Origin: Novacetimonas pomaceti
GTDB taxonomy: Bacteria; Pseudomonadota; Alphaproteobacteria; Acetobacterales; Acetobacteraceae
Direction: 5' to 3'
NCBI RefSeq assembly: GCF_003207955.1
Contig: NZ_NOXG01000006.1
Coordinates: 74,142-138,141, forward strand
DNA length: 64,000 nucleotides
Part shown: positions 26,704 to 35,621 of the stretch, one piece after another
Layout: every line of letters starts with the position of its first letter
Numbering within the stretch: the first letter of the stretch is position 1
Notes under the pieces: model-generated
The model's database searches: none
Seen by the model: the letters and a program-made list of their open reading frames with translations, nothing else
What the model was told of the DNA's origin: nothing
Position numbers and translations under genes: made by a program

Positions 26704-27663
26704 ATGAGCCAGCTCCCCCGCCAGCCCTATCCGCCCATTGATCCGTATGACCATGGATACCTCGATACCGGGGATGGCCACCGGGTCTATTGGGAGCTTT
26801 GCGGCAATCCCGACGGGATTCCTGTCGTATTCCTTCATGGGGGGCCGGGGGGCGGGTGCTCGGCGCTGCAACGCCGCATGTTCGACCCGGCGCGCTACCG
26901 CATCCTGCTGTTCGATCAGCGGGGATGCGGACGTTCCAAGCCGCATGCCTCGCTCGAAAACAATACGACATGGCACCTTGTCGGCGATATCGAGCGCCTG
27001 CGTGAAATGACGGGCGCGCCGGCATGGATGGTGTTTGGCGGATCCTGGGGATCGACGCTGGCGCTGTCCTATGCCCAGACGCATCCCGACCGGGTCACGG
27101 CGCTGGTGCTGCGCGGGATTTTCACCCTGCGCCGCGCCGAGGTCGAGTGGTACTATCAGGAAGGGGCGTCATGGCTGTTCCCTGACAAATGGGAACGTTT
27201 CATCGCCCCCATCCCGCCCCAGGAACGTGGCGACATGATCGCGGCCTATCACCGGCGCCTGACCGGCCCCGATGGCGAGGAACGCACGCGCGCCGCCCTG
27301 GCATGGAGCCTGTGGGAAGGCGAAACCCTGACCCTGCTGCCGATGCCCGACATTGCCAGCCAGCATGCCGACATCCGCTATGCCACGGCATTTTCGCGGA
27401 TCGAGAATCATTATTTCGTCCATGGCGGATGGCTGGAGGAGGGACAGCTGATCCGTGATGTCGGGCTGATCCGCCATATCCCGGCCGTGATCGTGCAGGG
27501 ACGCTATGACATCGCCACGCCCATGCGCACCGCGTGGGACCTGCATCGTGCCTGGCCCGAAGCCACGTTCCAGCTGGTTGACGCGGCGGGACATGCCATG
27601 TCCGAACCCGGAATCCTCTCGGCCCTGCTGGACGCGACGGATTCGTTCGCCACCCGCCTGTAA
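26704..27663 (+). CDS. pip: proline iminopeptidase
   Basis: Releases N-terminal proline from peptides. 319 residues of the S33 alpha/beta-hydrolase family. Oxyanion motif 'HGGPGGG', nucleophile elbow 'GGSWGSTLAL', acid in 'GRYDIATP' and catalytic His in 'AAGHAMSEPG'. The ATG at 26704 is preceded by GGAG at 26689-26692. It begins 34 bases after xerC and ends 3 bases before the protease gene, so three genes may share a transcript. Confidence 0.93.
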   Translation: MSQLPRQPYPPIDPYDHGYLDTGDGHRVYWELCGNPDGIPVVFLHGGPGGGCSALQRRMFDPARYRILLFDQRGCGRSKPHASLENNTTWHLVGDIERLREMTGAPAWMVFGGSWGSTLALSYAQTHPDRVTALVLRGIFTLRRAEVEWYYQEGASWLFPDKWERFIAPIPPQERGDMIAAYHRRLTGPDGEERTRAALAWSLWEGETLTLLPMPDIASQHADIRYATAFSRIENHYFVHGGWLEEGQLIRDVGLIRHIPAVIVQGRYDIATPMRTAWDLHRAWPEATFQLVDAAGHAMSEPGILSALLDATDSFATRL

Positions 27664-27666
27664 GGC

Positions 27667-28710
27667 ATGGCGATGTCGCGTTCCCCTGGACCCCGCGCCC
27701 GGTCGTGGGGCATCGCGCTGTGCGCCGCCGTGCTGTCTGGCACGCAGGCGGTGTCCGCGCATCCGGCATGGGCGCAGGACGAAGGGCGCGTATGTTCACG
27801 CAGGCATATCGCGCAGATCCCGTTGCGCAACGATGGCGGTTACCTTTCGATTGTCGCGGAGGTGGCGGGCCGTGAACTCAGTCTGCTGGTGGATACGGGA
27901 TCGGATGGTGGCCTGCTGACGCCCGAAATGGTGCATCGCCTGCGCCTCGGCCTTGATCCGGCGCAACAGACGGTGGTGCACGGAACGGGCGGCACAGTCC
28001 ATGCAACGCCCAACGCCATCGTGCCGGACCTGCGAATCGGCGGGGTGGATTTCGGCGCCATGTCCGCGCCTGTGGGCGTACTGCCCGGACAACCCATGAT
28101 AACCCCGCCCGTGGGCGGGCTGATCGGGGGGGACGTGCTGTCGCATTTCGACCTCGACATGGATGTCCCCAACGGACAGATGGGTCTGTGGGAAGTGCAT
28201 GCGGGTTCCGTCGCCTGTGCGCAGCCCCCGGCATGGGCCGGATGGTACGATACGCTTCCCCTGCAACGGCAGGAAAACCGCTTCATGCTGGATATCCGCC
28301 TTAACGGACAGCCGGTGAAGGCGCTGCTTGACAGCGGCGCGCGCTCACGCATTGTCTCGCCCGAAGTGGCGGCGCGCCTTGGCGTCCGCGCGGAACAGCT
28401 TGAAACCGATCCCGGCGGGATCACCAGCGGCATTGACGGGCACGAGGATGTCTATCACTGGCATCGCTTCAGCAGCCTGCAGATCGGCCATGAACTGGAA
28501 CGCAATACCGTCATGACGGTGGCCCCCCTGCGCGAGGGACTGGAAATGCTGCTTGGTTCCGACTGGTTCGCGCTCCATCGGGTCTGGATTTCCTATGCCA
28601 CGGGACAGGCCTTTGTCCGGCCTGCGGTCCCTGCCCAGGATTCCGCGCACGGGACGCGGGCGAAACCGCATGTCCCTTTGTCCCCGGCCAGGAAATATCC
28701 GGACCGATAG
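27667..28710 (+). CDS. exported retropepsin-like aspartic protease, two domains
   Basis: 347 residues. The N-terminus has basic residues and a hydrophobic run ending 'VSAHPAWAQ', a probable Sec signal peptide. Two aspartic-protease half-domains follow in one chain: 'LLVDTGSDGGLL' (~90-100) and 'ALLDSGARSRIV' (~220), each with the D-T/S-G active-site triplet. Bacterial proteins of this clan usually have one and dimerise, so this may be a self-contained monomer. Substrate unknown; location periplasmic or secreted. Only 3 bases separate it from the iminopeptidase, suggesting coupled peptide breakdown. Copy B of the repeat follows. Confidence 0.8.
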   Translation: MAMSRSPGPRARSWGIALCAAVLSGTQAVSAHPAWAQDEGRVCSRRHIAQIPLRNDGGYLSIVAEVAGRELSLLVDTGSDGGLLTPEMVHRLRLGLDPAQQTVVHGTGGTVHATPNAIVPDLRIGGVDFGAMSAPVGVLPGQPMITPPVGGLIGGDVLSHFDLDMDVPNGQMGLWEVHAGSVACAQPPAWAGWYDTLPLQRQENRFMLDIRLNGQPVKALLDSGARSRIVSPEVAARLGVRAEQLETDPGGITSGIDGHEDVYHWHRFSSLQIGHELERNTVMTVAPLREGLEMLLGSDWFALHRVWISYATGQAFVRPAVPAQDSAHGTRAKPHVPLSPARKYPDR

Positions 28711-28755
28711 AAACAACGTTCTGGATACTGTCCGTGCAATCCCCTGAAGTCAGGA

Positions 28756-28831
28756 AAGTTTTTGGTGAAGCTTTTTGCAAAAAGCTTCGAAAGGACGTCG
28801 CCTTTTTGAAAAAGGCGACACCCAAAAACTT
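28756..28831 (-). repeat. palindromic intergenic element, copy B
   Basis: Same element as copy A but inverted. Arms AAGTTTTTGG (28756-28765) and CCAAAAACTT (28822-28831); 22-base palindrome at 28767-28788; GTCGCC/GGCGAC hairpin at 28797-28819. Lies between convergent genes (protease and the alanine-rich secreted protein). Confidence 0.9.
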
Positions 28832-28930
28832 CTATTGTTTTTCAGGCAGTCCTTCAGGTTGTCTTCATGACACGCCAGCCCCTGCCTGCCGGTGATGCGG
28901 GCCATGCAGGGGCTGGCTGGACAACAGGTG

Positions 28931-29425
28931 TCAGCCCTTCAGGTGGGTATTGCACACGCTGTAGTACCCGCCCCCACGCTCGATCCAGCGCAGGCCGCCA
29001 TTCGCATTGGTCGCCTTGTTGGCATTATACTGGTCAAGGCAGGTGTGCAGCCGGGCCTTGCCCGCGCTTTCCTTGGCATATTTCGCGGAAACGGCGCTGG
29101 GCAGGGTGGCGTTCGTCGCAACCGGCGCGACCTTGGCGGCGGCGGGTGCGGCTGGCGCTGCGGCGGCCGTGGCCGCCACGGGGGGCTTTGCCGCTTCGGC
29201 GGGGGCGGCGGCAGCGGGGGTGGCGGCGGTGTCATCGCACTGCGCGGCCTTGAACGCCTTGTAGGTCTGTCCGTTCAGGGTGCCTGCGGTGCGGGCGGCC
29301 ACGAATTTCTGGTGGCAGGCCTTGGACGTTTCACGGGCATGTCCGGTGGCGGGCGAGAAGGCGAGGGCGGCGGGAAGGCCGATGGCCATGACAGCGGCCA
29401 GGTAATGACGGCGGGAAAAAATCAT
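28931..29425 (-). CDS. secreted alanine-rich protein of unknown function
   Basis: 164 residues. 'MIFSRRHYLAAVMAIGLPAA' begins a signal peptide ending near 'GHARE'. The mature part has two conserved-looking Cys segments, 'KACHQKFVAARTAGTLNGQT' and 'LHTCLDQYNANKATNANGGL', joined by a ~45-residue Ala/Pro/Val linker. The 'GTLNGQTYKAFKAAQC' phrase recurs in small secreted proteins of alphaproteobacteria. Four cysteines could form two disulfides. Role unknown. Next gene upstream is PII, 53 bases away on the same strand. Confidence 0.7.
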   Translation of the reverse strand: MIFSRRHYLAAVMAIGLPAALAFSPATGHARETSKACHQKFVAARTAGTLNGQTYKAFKAAQCDDTAATPAAAAPAEAAKPPVAATAAAAPAAPAAAKVAPVATNATLPSAVSAKYAKESAGKARLHTCLDQYNANKATNANGGLRWIERGGGYYSVCNTHLKG

Positions 29426-29478
29426 GAAAAAATGGTCCTCCGGTTTTGACTGAAATACAAAGGTCCGCGCGTCATGCG

Positions 29479-29817
29479 CTACAACGCGCTGTCGCCGGTT
29501 TCACGGGTGCGGATGCGCACCACGCTTTCAAGCGGGATGATGAAAATCTTGCCATCGCCGATCTTGCCGGTATGGGCGGCCTGCACGATGGTTTCCACCG
29601 TCTGTTCGACAAGGTCGTCCGACACCGCGACCTCTATCTTGATCTTGGGCAGGAAGCTGACGTGGTATTCCGCCCCGCGATAGATTTCGGTCTGGCCCTT
29701 CTGCCGCCCGAATCCCTTGACCTCGGAGACGGTGAGTCCCTGAATCCCGAGCGGGGTCAGCGCCTCGCGCACGTCGTCGAGCTTGAATGGCTTGATGATG
29801 GCAGTGACAAGCTTCAT
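29479..29817 (-). CDS. glnB: nitrogen regulatory protein PII
   Basis: 112 residues, the standard PII length, from the ATG at 29817 with GGAG at 29829-29832. It senses 2-oxoglutarate and ATP/ADP and relays nitrogen status to glutamine synthetase control or to AmtB. The T-loop carries the uridylylation tyrosine Y51 ('YRGAEYHVSFL'); the C-loop is 'IGDGKIFIIPLESVVRIRT'. Neither glnA nor amtB lies nearby, so glnB versus glnK cannot be settled by context; the sequence alone favours GlnB-like use. The 265 bases upstream face the UbiH-type gene divergently. Confidence 0.88.
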   Translation of the reverse strand: MKLVTAIIKPFKLDDVREALTPLGIQGLTVSEVKGFGRQKGQTEIYRGAEYHVSFLPKIKIEVAVSDDLVEQTVETIVQAAHTGKIGDGKIFIIPLESVVRIRTRETGDSAL

Positions 29818-30082
29818 CTCACCGTATCTCCAATCCTGTGTCTGCGGGCCGTGCAACCGTCATCAGGCATCGGATGACACGCCTCTTATACCGCGAGTGC
29901 ATGAAGCATGTCATCCGTGATTACGCGCTGTCGCCATCTTGCGCCGGGATCTGGCGAAGGTCCGGCGCGCGGCGTTTGGACACCTGATACGTTGCATGCC
30001 ATATCTGCGTTGCATTGCCCGTGAACACGCCACAGCACCGGGCGGTTCCCACGCGGCGGCCACTGACAGGACAAAGAAGACG

Positions 30083-31318
30083 ATGAGCGAACACATGACA
30101 GCCACCCCGTCCATTCCGGGCGACGCGATGGAGGCGGATGTCTGCATTGTGGGGGCGGGCCCCGTGGGCGCGACCCTGGCGTGCCGGCTGGCGGTGGAGG
30201 GGATGCGCGTGGTCATCATCGACCGTGCCGCCCTGCCGCCGATGGAACATCCTGCCTTTGACGGCCGCGCCTATGCCATCGCGGCGGGTTCGCGCCGCCT
30301 GCTGGATGCGGCGGGCGTATGGGCGCGCCTGCCGATGCCCGCGTGCGACATCCGCGAAATCCGCGTCACCGACGGTCGGCCGGGACAGCGGCCTTCGCCC
30401 CTGTTCCTTGAATTCGGGCGCGACGACGCGCCCGAACCCTTCGGCTCCATGATCGAGGCGCGGGCGCTGCGCGTCGCGCTCAACGCCTCGCTGCATGCAA
30501 CGCCCGGCATTACGGTCCTTGCCCCGGACGAGGCGACGGTCGTGCGCAGGCCCGAGGGCGCGGTCATCACCACGCGCAGCGGACGCACCATTTCGGCGCG
30601 TCTGGTCGTCGCGGCGGAGGGACGGCGCAGCCCCCTGCGCACGCAGGCCGGGATCGTGGTGACGCGCCTGCCGTATCACCAGTGCGGAATCGTGTGCGCC
30701 GTGGCGCATGAGCGCCCCCATGAAGGACGCGCGCTGGAACATTTCCTGCCTGCCGGCCCCTTCGCGCAGCTGCCGATGGCCGGGACGGCGGAACATCCCA
30801 ACCTGTCCGCGCTGGTCTGGACGGACGAGGAAAAGCTGGCCCATCGCCTGGCGGAGCTTCCGGCGGAGGCGTTCGCCCATGAAATCCGCCGCCGCATGGG
30901 CGACTGGCTGGGCGAGGTGACGCCGGTGGGACGACGCTGGGTCTATCCCCTGTCGGCGCAGTACGCGCAGCGTTATATCGACACGCGGCTGGTGCTGGTG
31001 GGGGATTCCGCCCATGGCATCCATCCCATCGCGGGGCAGGGGCTGAACCTCGGCTTCCGTGACGTGATCGCGCTGTCGGACCTGCTGGCGGGCGTGCATG
31101 CGCGCGGTGGCGACGTGGGCGAGGCATCGGTGCTGCGCGATTACCAGGCGCGCTGCCGTCCGGCCAACATGCTGATGCTGGCGGCGACCGACATGCTGGA
31201 ACGCCTGTTCGGCAACGACAATCCCGTGCTGCGCCTGGCGCGTGACGTCGGGCTGGCGGGGGTGAACCGCATCACGCCGCTGCGCCGGGCCTTTGCACGG
31301 CACGCCATGGGCCTGTAA
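30083..31318 (+). CDS. UbiH/COQ6-type FAD monooxygenase
   Basis: 411 residues of the ubiquinone-biosynthesis hydroxylase family. FAD-binding 'CIVGAGPVGATLACRLA' at the N-terminus and the second motif 'LVLVGDSAHGIHPIAGQGLN' near residue 310 are intact. Such enzymes hydroxylate the ubiquinone ring, matching the quinone-dependent oxidases of acetic acid bacteria. The upstream open frame is rejected; the ATG at 30083 follows AGGACAAAGAAG. Which ring position is modified cannot be told. cysE follows 62 bases on. Confidence 0.88.
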   Translation: MSEHMTATPSIPGDAMEADVCIVGAGPVGATLACRLAVEGMRVVIIDRAALPPMEHPAFDGRAYAIAAGSRRLLDAAGVWARLPMPACDIREIRVTDGRPGQRPSPLFLEFGRDDAPEPFGSMIEARALRVALNASLHATPGITVLAPDEATVVRRPEGAVITTRSGRTISARLVVAAEGRRSPLRTQAGIVVTRLPYHQCGIVCAVAHERPHEGRALEHFLPAGPFAQLPMAGTAEHPNLSALVWTDEEKLAHRLAELPAEAFAHEIRRRMGDWLGEVTPVGRRWVYPLSAQYAQRYIDTRLVLVGDSAHGIHPIAGQGLNLGFRDVIALSDLLAGVHARGGDVGEASVLRDYQARCRPANMLMLAATDMLERLFGNDNPVLRLARDVGLAGVNRITPLRRAFARHAMGL

Positions 31319-31380
31319 CGCGCCCGCCTTATCGCGTATCGTGCCTTCATCCTGATTTTTTCATAACCGGACGCTCCGAC

Positions 31381-32247
31381 ATGTCTGAACGTCAGCCTCC
31401 AGGCGCTTCCCTTACCCAGTCCGCCCGCCCGCCCGTCATGCCGCCCACGCTGTCGGGGATCGATATCGACGCCCTGTGGCGCGACATCGTCGAAGGGGCG
31501 TGCGGATGCTGCGATCCGCTGGTCAAGGGGCTTCTGGCGACGGGAATCCGCAACCATGCCTCGTTCGGGGCGGCCCTTGCGGCCCTGATCGGGCGCAAGC
31601 TGGGCGATCGTTCCGTGGCGGACGACGCGCTGGCGGAACTGGTGATGGAGGTCTTTGCCGCCGATCCGGATATCGTGGCCGCCGCCGCCGCCGATCTTGT
31701 GGCCATCCGCGAACGCGATCCCGCCACGGGCAATTACGCGACGCCTTTCCTGTTCTTCAAGGGGTATCACGCGGTGCAGGGGTACCGCGTCGCGCACTGG
31801 CTGTGGAACAACGGGCGCGAATACCTTGCCCTGCACCTGCAGAGCCGGTCTTCGGAACTGTTCGCGGTTGACATCCACCCGGCGGCGCGGCTGGGACGGC
31901 GCATCCTGTTCGACCATGGCACGGGCATCGTGATCGGCGAGACCTCGGTGCTGGAGGATGATGTCTCCCTCCTGCAGGGGGTCACGCTGGGCGGCACGGG
32001 CAAGAACGTGGGCGACCGGCATCCCAAGGTCCGTCGCGGTGTCCTGATCGGGGCGGGGGCCAAGATACTGGGGAATATCGAAATCGGCGAAGGGGCCAAG
32101 ATCGGCGCGGGGTCCATCGTGCTGGAATCGGTCGCCCCCTATACCACCGTCGTGGGCAACCCGGCGCGCGCGGTGGGCACGCGCCATTCCTCCCTGCCGG
32201 CCTTCACGATGGACCAGATGTTGCCGCCGCTTGACTACATCATCTGA
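31381..32247 (+). CDS. cysE: serine O-acetyltransferase
   Basis: Acetylates serine, the first step of cysteine synthesis. 288 residues: an N-terminal helical domain then left-handed beta-helix hexapeptide repeats. Catalytic histidines are in 'FDHGTGIVIG' and 'GDRHPKVRRG'. C-terminal 'NPARAVGT' is typical, followed by a tail ending in Ile ('DYIi'), matching the CysK-binding C-terminal isoleucine known in this family. No downstream cysK. The following flavoprotein starts 4 bases after the stop. Confidence 0.93.
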   Translation: MSERQPPGASLTQSARPPVMPPTLSGIDIDALWRDIVEGACGCCDPLVKGLLATGIRNHASFGAALAALIGRKLGDRSVADDALAELVMEVFAADPDIVAAAAADLVAIRERDPATGNYATPFLFFKGYHAVQGYRVAHWLWNNGREYLALHLQSRSSELFAVDIHPAARLGRRILFDHGTGIVIGETSVLEDDVSLLQGVTLGGTGKNVGDRHPKVRRGVLIGAGAKILGNIEIGEGAKIGAGSIVLESVAPYTTVVGNPARAVGTRHSSLPAFTMDQMLPPLDYII

Positions 32248-32251
32248 CATC

Positions 32252-33514
32252 ATGCCGGCGCACGGGGGCGACGGGCCACGGGTGATCGTGGTCGGCGGCG
32301 GCCCGGCCGGGCTTGCCGCCGCCGAAGGGCTTGCCGCCGCGGGATGCCGGGTGCGGGTGCTGGAACAGCGTCCCACCGTGGGGCGCAAGTTCATGATGGC
32401 GGGCCGGGGCGGGCTGAACCTGACGCATTCGGAACCCATGGCGCGGTTCATGACGCGTTACGGCATGGCGCAGCCCCGTCTTGCCGCCGCCCTTGCGGTA
32501 TTTGGTCCCGACGACATGCGTCGCTGGGCCGCCGGGCTGGGGCAGCCCTGTTACGTCGGCAGCAGCGGCCGGGTCTTTCCCACGGCCATGAAGGCATCGC
32601 CCCTGCTGCGCGCGTGGGTGGCGCGGCTGGAACGGATGGGCGTGCGGATCATGACGCGCCACCGCTGGCTGGGCTGGGATGCCGAAGGCCGCGTCCGCGT
32701 GTGCGGTCCGGATGGCGTGGAAGATCGCCTGCCCGCCGATGCGCTGGTGCTGGCGACAGGCGGGGCAAGCTGGGCGCGGCTGGGCGCGGATGGCGCATGG
32801 CGCGATATCGTCGCGGCCCGTGGCGTCGATGTCGCGGCGTTCCGGCCCGCCAATTGCGGGTTTCGCGTTTCCTGGTCGGAAATGATGCGCACCCGCTTCG
32901 AGGGATGTCCCCTGCATGCAATCGCGCTGCATACGCGCACGGGGACCATCGCCCGGGGCGAGGCGGTCATCACGCGTGACGGGATCGAGGGAGGGGCGGT
33001 GTATGCGTGCTCGGCTTCCCTGCGCGACGAAATCGCGGCGCATGGACGCGCGGTCCTTCACATCGACCTGCGTCCCGAAATGGATATCGCGCAGGTGACG
33101 CGGCGGCTGGCGCGGGTAAGGGGGCGCGAAAGCGTATCGAACCTGCTGCGCAAGGCCCTGCGCCTGCCGCCGGTGGCGGTGGCCCTGCTGCGCGAGGGGG
33201 GCGGGGTTGACCTGCCGCGCGATCCGGCGGCGCTGGCGCGACTGGTAAAGGACGTGCCGCTGGTCCTGACGGGGACCGATGACATCGACCGCGCGATTTC
33301 GGTGGCGGGTGGCGTGCGCTGGGACGGGGTCGATGACCGCCTGATGCTGCGCCGGCTGCCCGGCGTGTTCGTCGCGGGGGAAATGGTGGACTGGGAGGCG
33401 CCGACCGGCGGCTACCTGCTGCAGGCCTGCATTGCGATGGGGCGCCTGGCGGCCCATGGCGTGGTGCAATGGTTGCAGGATACCCGCAAGGGGCTGTATC
33501 CGTCTGCCTCATGA
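32252..33514 (+). CDS. HI0933-type flavoprotein
   Basis: 420 residues. FAD site 'VIVVGGGPAGLAAAEGLA', then the family mark 'GRKFMMAGRGGLNLTHSEP' and C-terminal 'GVFVAGEMVDWEAPTGGYLL'. Proteins of this family (HI0933/BaiN-like, aminoacetone-oxidase-annotated) are predicted NAD(P)/FAD oxidoreductases whose substrates are unclear. A TTG at 32231 overlaps cysE; the ATG at 32252 is preferred because it precedes the fold. Stop overlaps the next gene (ATGA), so it is probably coupled to the DUF87 ATPase. Confidence 0.88.
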   Translation: MPAHGGDGPRVIVVGGGPAGLAAAEGLAAAGCRVRVLEQRPTVGRKFMMAGRGGLNLTHSEPMARFMTRYGMAQPRLAAALAVFGPDDMRRWAAGLGQPCYVGSSGRVFPTAMKASPLLRAWVARLERMGVRIMTRHRWLGWDAEGRVRVCGPDGVEDRLPADALVLATGGASWARLGADGAWRDIVAARGVDVAAFRPANCGFRVSWSEMMRTRFEGCPLHAIALHTRTGTIARGEAVITRDGIEGGAVYACSASLRDEIAAHGRAVLHIDLRPEMDIAQVTRRLARVRGRESVSNLLRKALRLPPVAVALLREGGGVDLPRDPAALARLVKDVPLVLTGTDDIDRAISVAGGVRWDGVDDRLMLRRLPGVFVAGEMVDWEAPTGGYLLQACIAMGRLAAHGVVQWLQDTRKGLYPSAS

Positions 33515-35013
33515 CGGTAGCGATCACGATTGGGGAACGACGGGGGGCCACCACGGGTGATGCCCCGGTCACGATGGACCTTGCTGAACTGTTGTCCACG
33601 CGCCTGCTGGTGCAGGGCAATTCAGGATCGGGAAAGTCACACCTGCTGCGGCGCCTTCTGGAACAGTCCGCGCGCCTCGTGCAGCAGGCGATCATCGACC
33701 CGGAAGGGGATTTCGTAAGCCTGGCCGAACGTTACGGCCATCTGGTCATCGACGCCGCCGAACATACCGAGGCCGCGCTGCAGGCGGCGGGCGAACGCAT
33801 GCGCGTGCATCGTGCCTCCGTCGTGCTGAACCTTGAGGGCGTGGATGCCGAGGTGCAGATGCGTCGCGCCGCCGCCTTCCTTGGCGGCATGTTCGAGGTG
33901 CCGCGCGAATACTGGTATCCCGTGGTGGTCGTGGTGGACGAGGCGCAGATGTTCGCGCCCGCCGCCGCTGGCGAAGTCTCGGACGAGGCGCGGCGTGCCT
34001 CGCTCGGCGCGATGACCAACCTGATGTGTCGTGGGCGCAAGCGTGGGCTGGCCGGGGTGATCGCAACCCAGCGCCTGGCGAAGCTGGCCAAGAATGTCGC
34101 GGCGGAGGCCTCCAACTTCCTGATGGGGCGCACCTTTCTGGATATCGACATGATGCGCGCCGCCGACCTGCTGGGCATGGAACGCAGGCAGGCGGAAAGC
34201 TTCCGCGATCTGGAACGTGGCTGTTTCGTGGCCCTTGGCCCCGCCATCAGCCGACGGCCGCTTGCGGTGCGGATCGGGGCGGTGGAAACCGAAAGCCGCT
34301 CGGCCGGTCCCGCCCTGATGCCGTTCGAACCCACCGTCCCGACGGAGGAAATCCGCGAACTGATCCTTACCCCCGTGCCGGAGCGTGAACTGCCCGCGCG
34401 CGCGCCGCGCCCCGCAACGCCCCCGCCCGACATCCTTGCCCAACTGGCCGCGCATGCCGACGTGGCCCGCACGGAGGCGGAGGTCGAGGCCCAGAGCGCC
34501 CCTGACATCGACCCCAGGGAGCAGAAGGAGCGTTTTGCCGCCATCCTTTCCGACATCCTGCAGGATGAGGAAGCGGGTTTCCGCCCGGTCCATGTGTTGT
34601 ATCAGGATTTTCTCGTCCGCTGCCGGATCGAGGGGATGGGCCGTCAGGCGCTGGACATGCCGCGCTTCCGCCGCGCCCTGGCGACCGCGCGCGCCGGTGT
34701 GGATGCCCGCATGGCACAGACCGAGACATGGATGCAGGCCGAACAGATGGCATCGGCCCTGCCCGAGGACGTGCAGGGGATTTTCCTGCTGATCGCCCGC
34801 AGCGCGCTGGAAAAACTGCCCTGCCCGTCGGATGCGACGATCGCGCGCGCCTATGGCACCCATTCGCTGGGGCGGGCGCGGCGGCAGCTGACCTATCTGG
34901 AGGAACAGAATGTCATTGTCCTGCGCCTCGACGGGATGGGCCGCCGCAGCGCGGTGATCGTCGGGCTTGGCTGGGAAACGGCGCCCGCCCTGCCTGACGC
35001 GCCCGCGCGTTGA
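33511..35013 (+). CDS. HerA/FtsK-like ATPase with DUF87 domain
   Basis: 500 residues from the ATG at 33511, overlapping the flavoprotein stop. RecA-like ATPase core: Walker A 'LVQGNSGSGKSHLLRRLL' at ~35-50, Walker B 'VVVVVDEAQMFAP', and an arginine-rich 'CRGRKRGLAGVIATQRLAKL' sensor region. HerA-type motors form hexamers that pump DNA with a nuclease (NurA) in archaea; no nuclease is present here. The last ~180 residues look helical and unrelated to known HerA tails. No membrane spans. A DNA-handling role is likely, exact job unknown. Confidence 0.82.
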   Translation: MTVAITIGERRGATTGDAPVTMDLAELLSTRLLVQGNSGSGKSHLLRRLLEQSARLVQQAIIDPEGDFVSLAERYGHLVIDAAEHTEAALQAAGERMRVHRASVVLNLEGVDAEVQMRRAAAFLGGMFEVPREYWYPVVVVVDEAQMFAPAAAGEVSDEARRASLGAMTNLMCRGRKRGLAGVIATQRLAKLAKNVAAEASNFLMGRTFLDIDMMRAADLLGMERRQAESFRDLERGCFVALGPAISRRPLAVRIGAVETESRSAGPALMPFEPTVPTEEIRELILTPVPERELPARAPRPATPPPDILAQLAAHADVARTEAEVEAQSAPDIDPREQKERFAAILSDILQDEEAGFRPVHVLYQDFLVRCRIEGMGRQALDMPRFRRALATARAGVDARMAQTETWMQAEQMASALPEDVQGIFLLIARSALEKLPCPSDATIARAYGTHSLGRARRQLTYLEEQNVIVLRLDGMGRRSAVIVGLGWETAPALPDAPAR

Positions 35014-35031
35014 GCCGCCGGGAAGGCGCGG

Positions 35032-35316
35032 TCAGTGGGCGTCCTTTCCCCACCGCCATTTCCATCCGCCTGCGGTCCTGGATTTGCACAGATAGCCAAA
35101 AGCAACCGTGGCCAGGATATCGATCAGCGACAGGCATACCGTGAATTCCATGGCATGCGTATTGTCGGGATGGATCACCGACAGGGCGAACCACGGAAGG
35201 ATGGTGACGGCAAGGAACAGCGTGAATACCACCCATCCCTCCCAGCTGATGGGCAGGCCGGAGCCATATCCGTAGCTTTTCGGGGCGAACCAGGCTTTTT
35301 GTGACTGGGCTGACAT
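35032..35316 (-). CDS. small membrane protein of unknown function
   Basis: 94 residues from the ATG at 35316 (GGAG lies 9 bases upstream); 35331 is an alternative. Two hydrophobic segments: 'GWVVFTLFLAVTILPWFAL' and 'FTVCLSLIDILATVAFGYL', with a Lys/Trp/Arg-rich C-terminal tail 'GGWKWRWGKD'. No family recognised. Stands alone, convergent with the DUF87 ATPase, with copy C of the repeat just upstream. Confidence 0.65.
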   Translation of the reverse strand: MSAQSQKAWFAPKSYGYGSGLPISWEGWVVFTLFLAVTILPWFALSVIHPDNTHAMEFTVCLSLIDILATVAFGYLCKSRTAGGWKWRWGKDAH

Positions 35317-35621
35317 GTTGGCGTGCTCCATGGACCAATCGGTTCGGGGATGAAAATAATCTGTAGGTAAAAATAACAGAAGTTTTTTTTTGGGTGTTGC
35401 CTTTTGTTTAAAAAGTGACGTCTTTCGAAGATTTTTATAAAAAGCTTCACCAAAAACTTTTCATAATTTCAGTGTATTACTTGGTCTGTCATTATGATGA
35501 CGCATGACGGGCCGCGCACCTGTTTTCCCCGATCCGGAGAGTGGGATCGGCAGATGTTCCGGTCAATGTTCCGTTACGAATGCCGTTCTATCCGGCGTCG
35601 TCTCCCGGAGCGGATGCGTTC
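35317..35621. other. intergenic gap holding repeat copy C
   Basis: 305 bases between two minus-strand genes. About 80 bases are occupied by the repeat. The rest shows no gene or RNA I can support. Confidence 0.5.
35380..35459 (+). repeat. palindromic intergenic element, copy C (partly decayed)
   Basis: Arm AAGTTTTTTTTTGGG starts at 35380, and CCAAAAACTT closes it at 35450-35459. The 22-base palindrome at 35427-35448 has two mismatches (GAAGATTTTTATAAAAAGCT...). The other hairpin is reduced (TTGCC/GTGAC). Unlike copies A, B and D, it lies between co-directional genes and has more changes. Confidence 0.85.
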
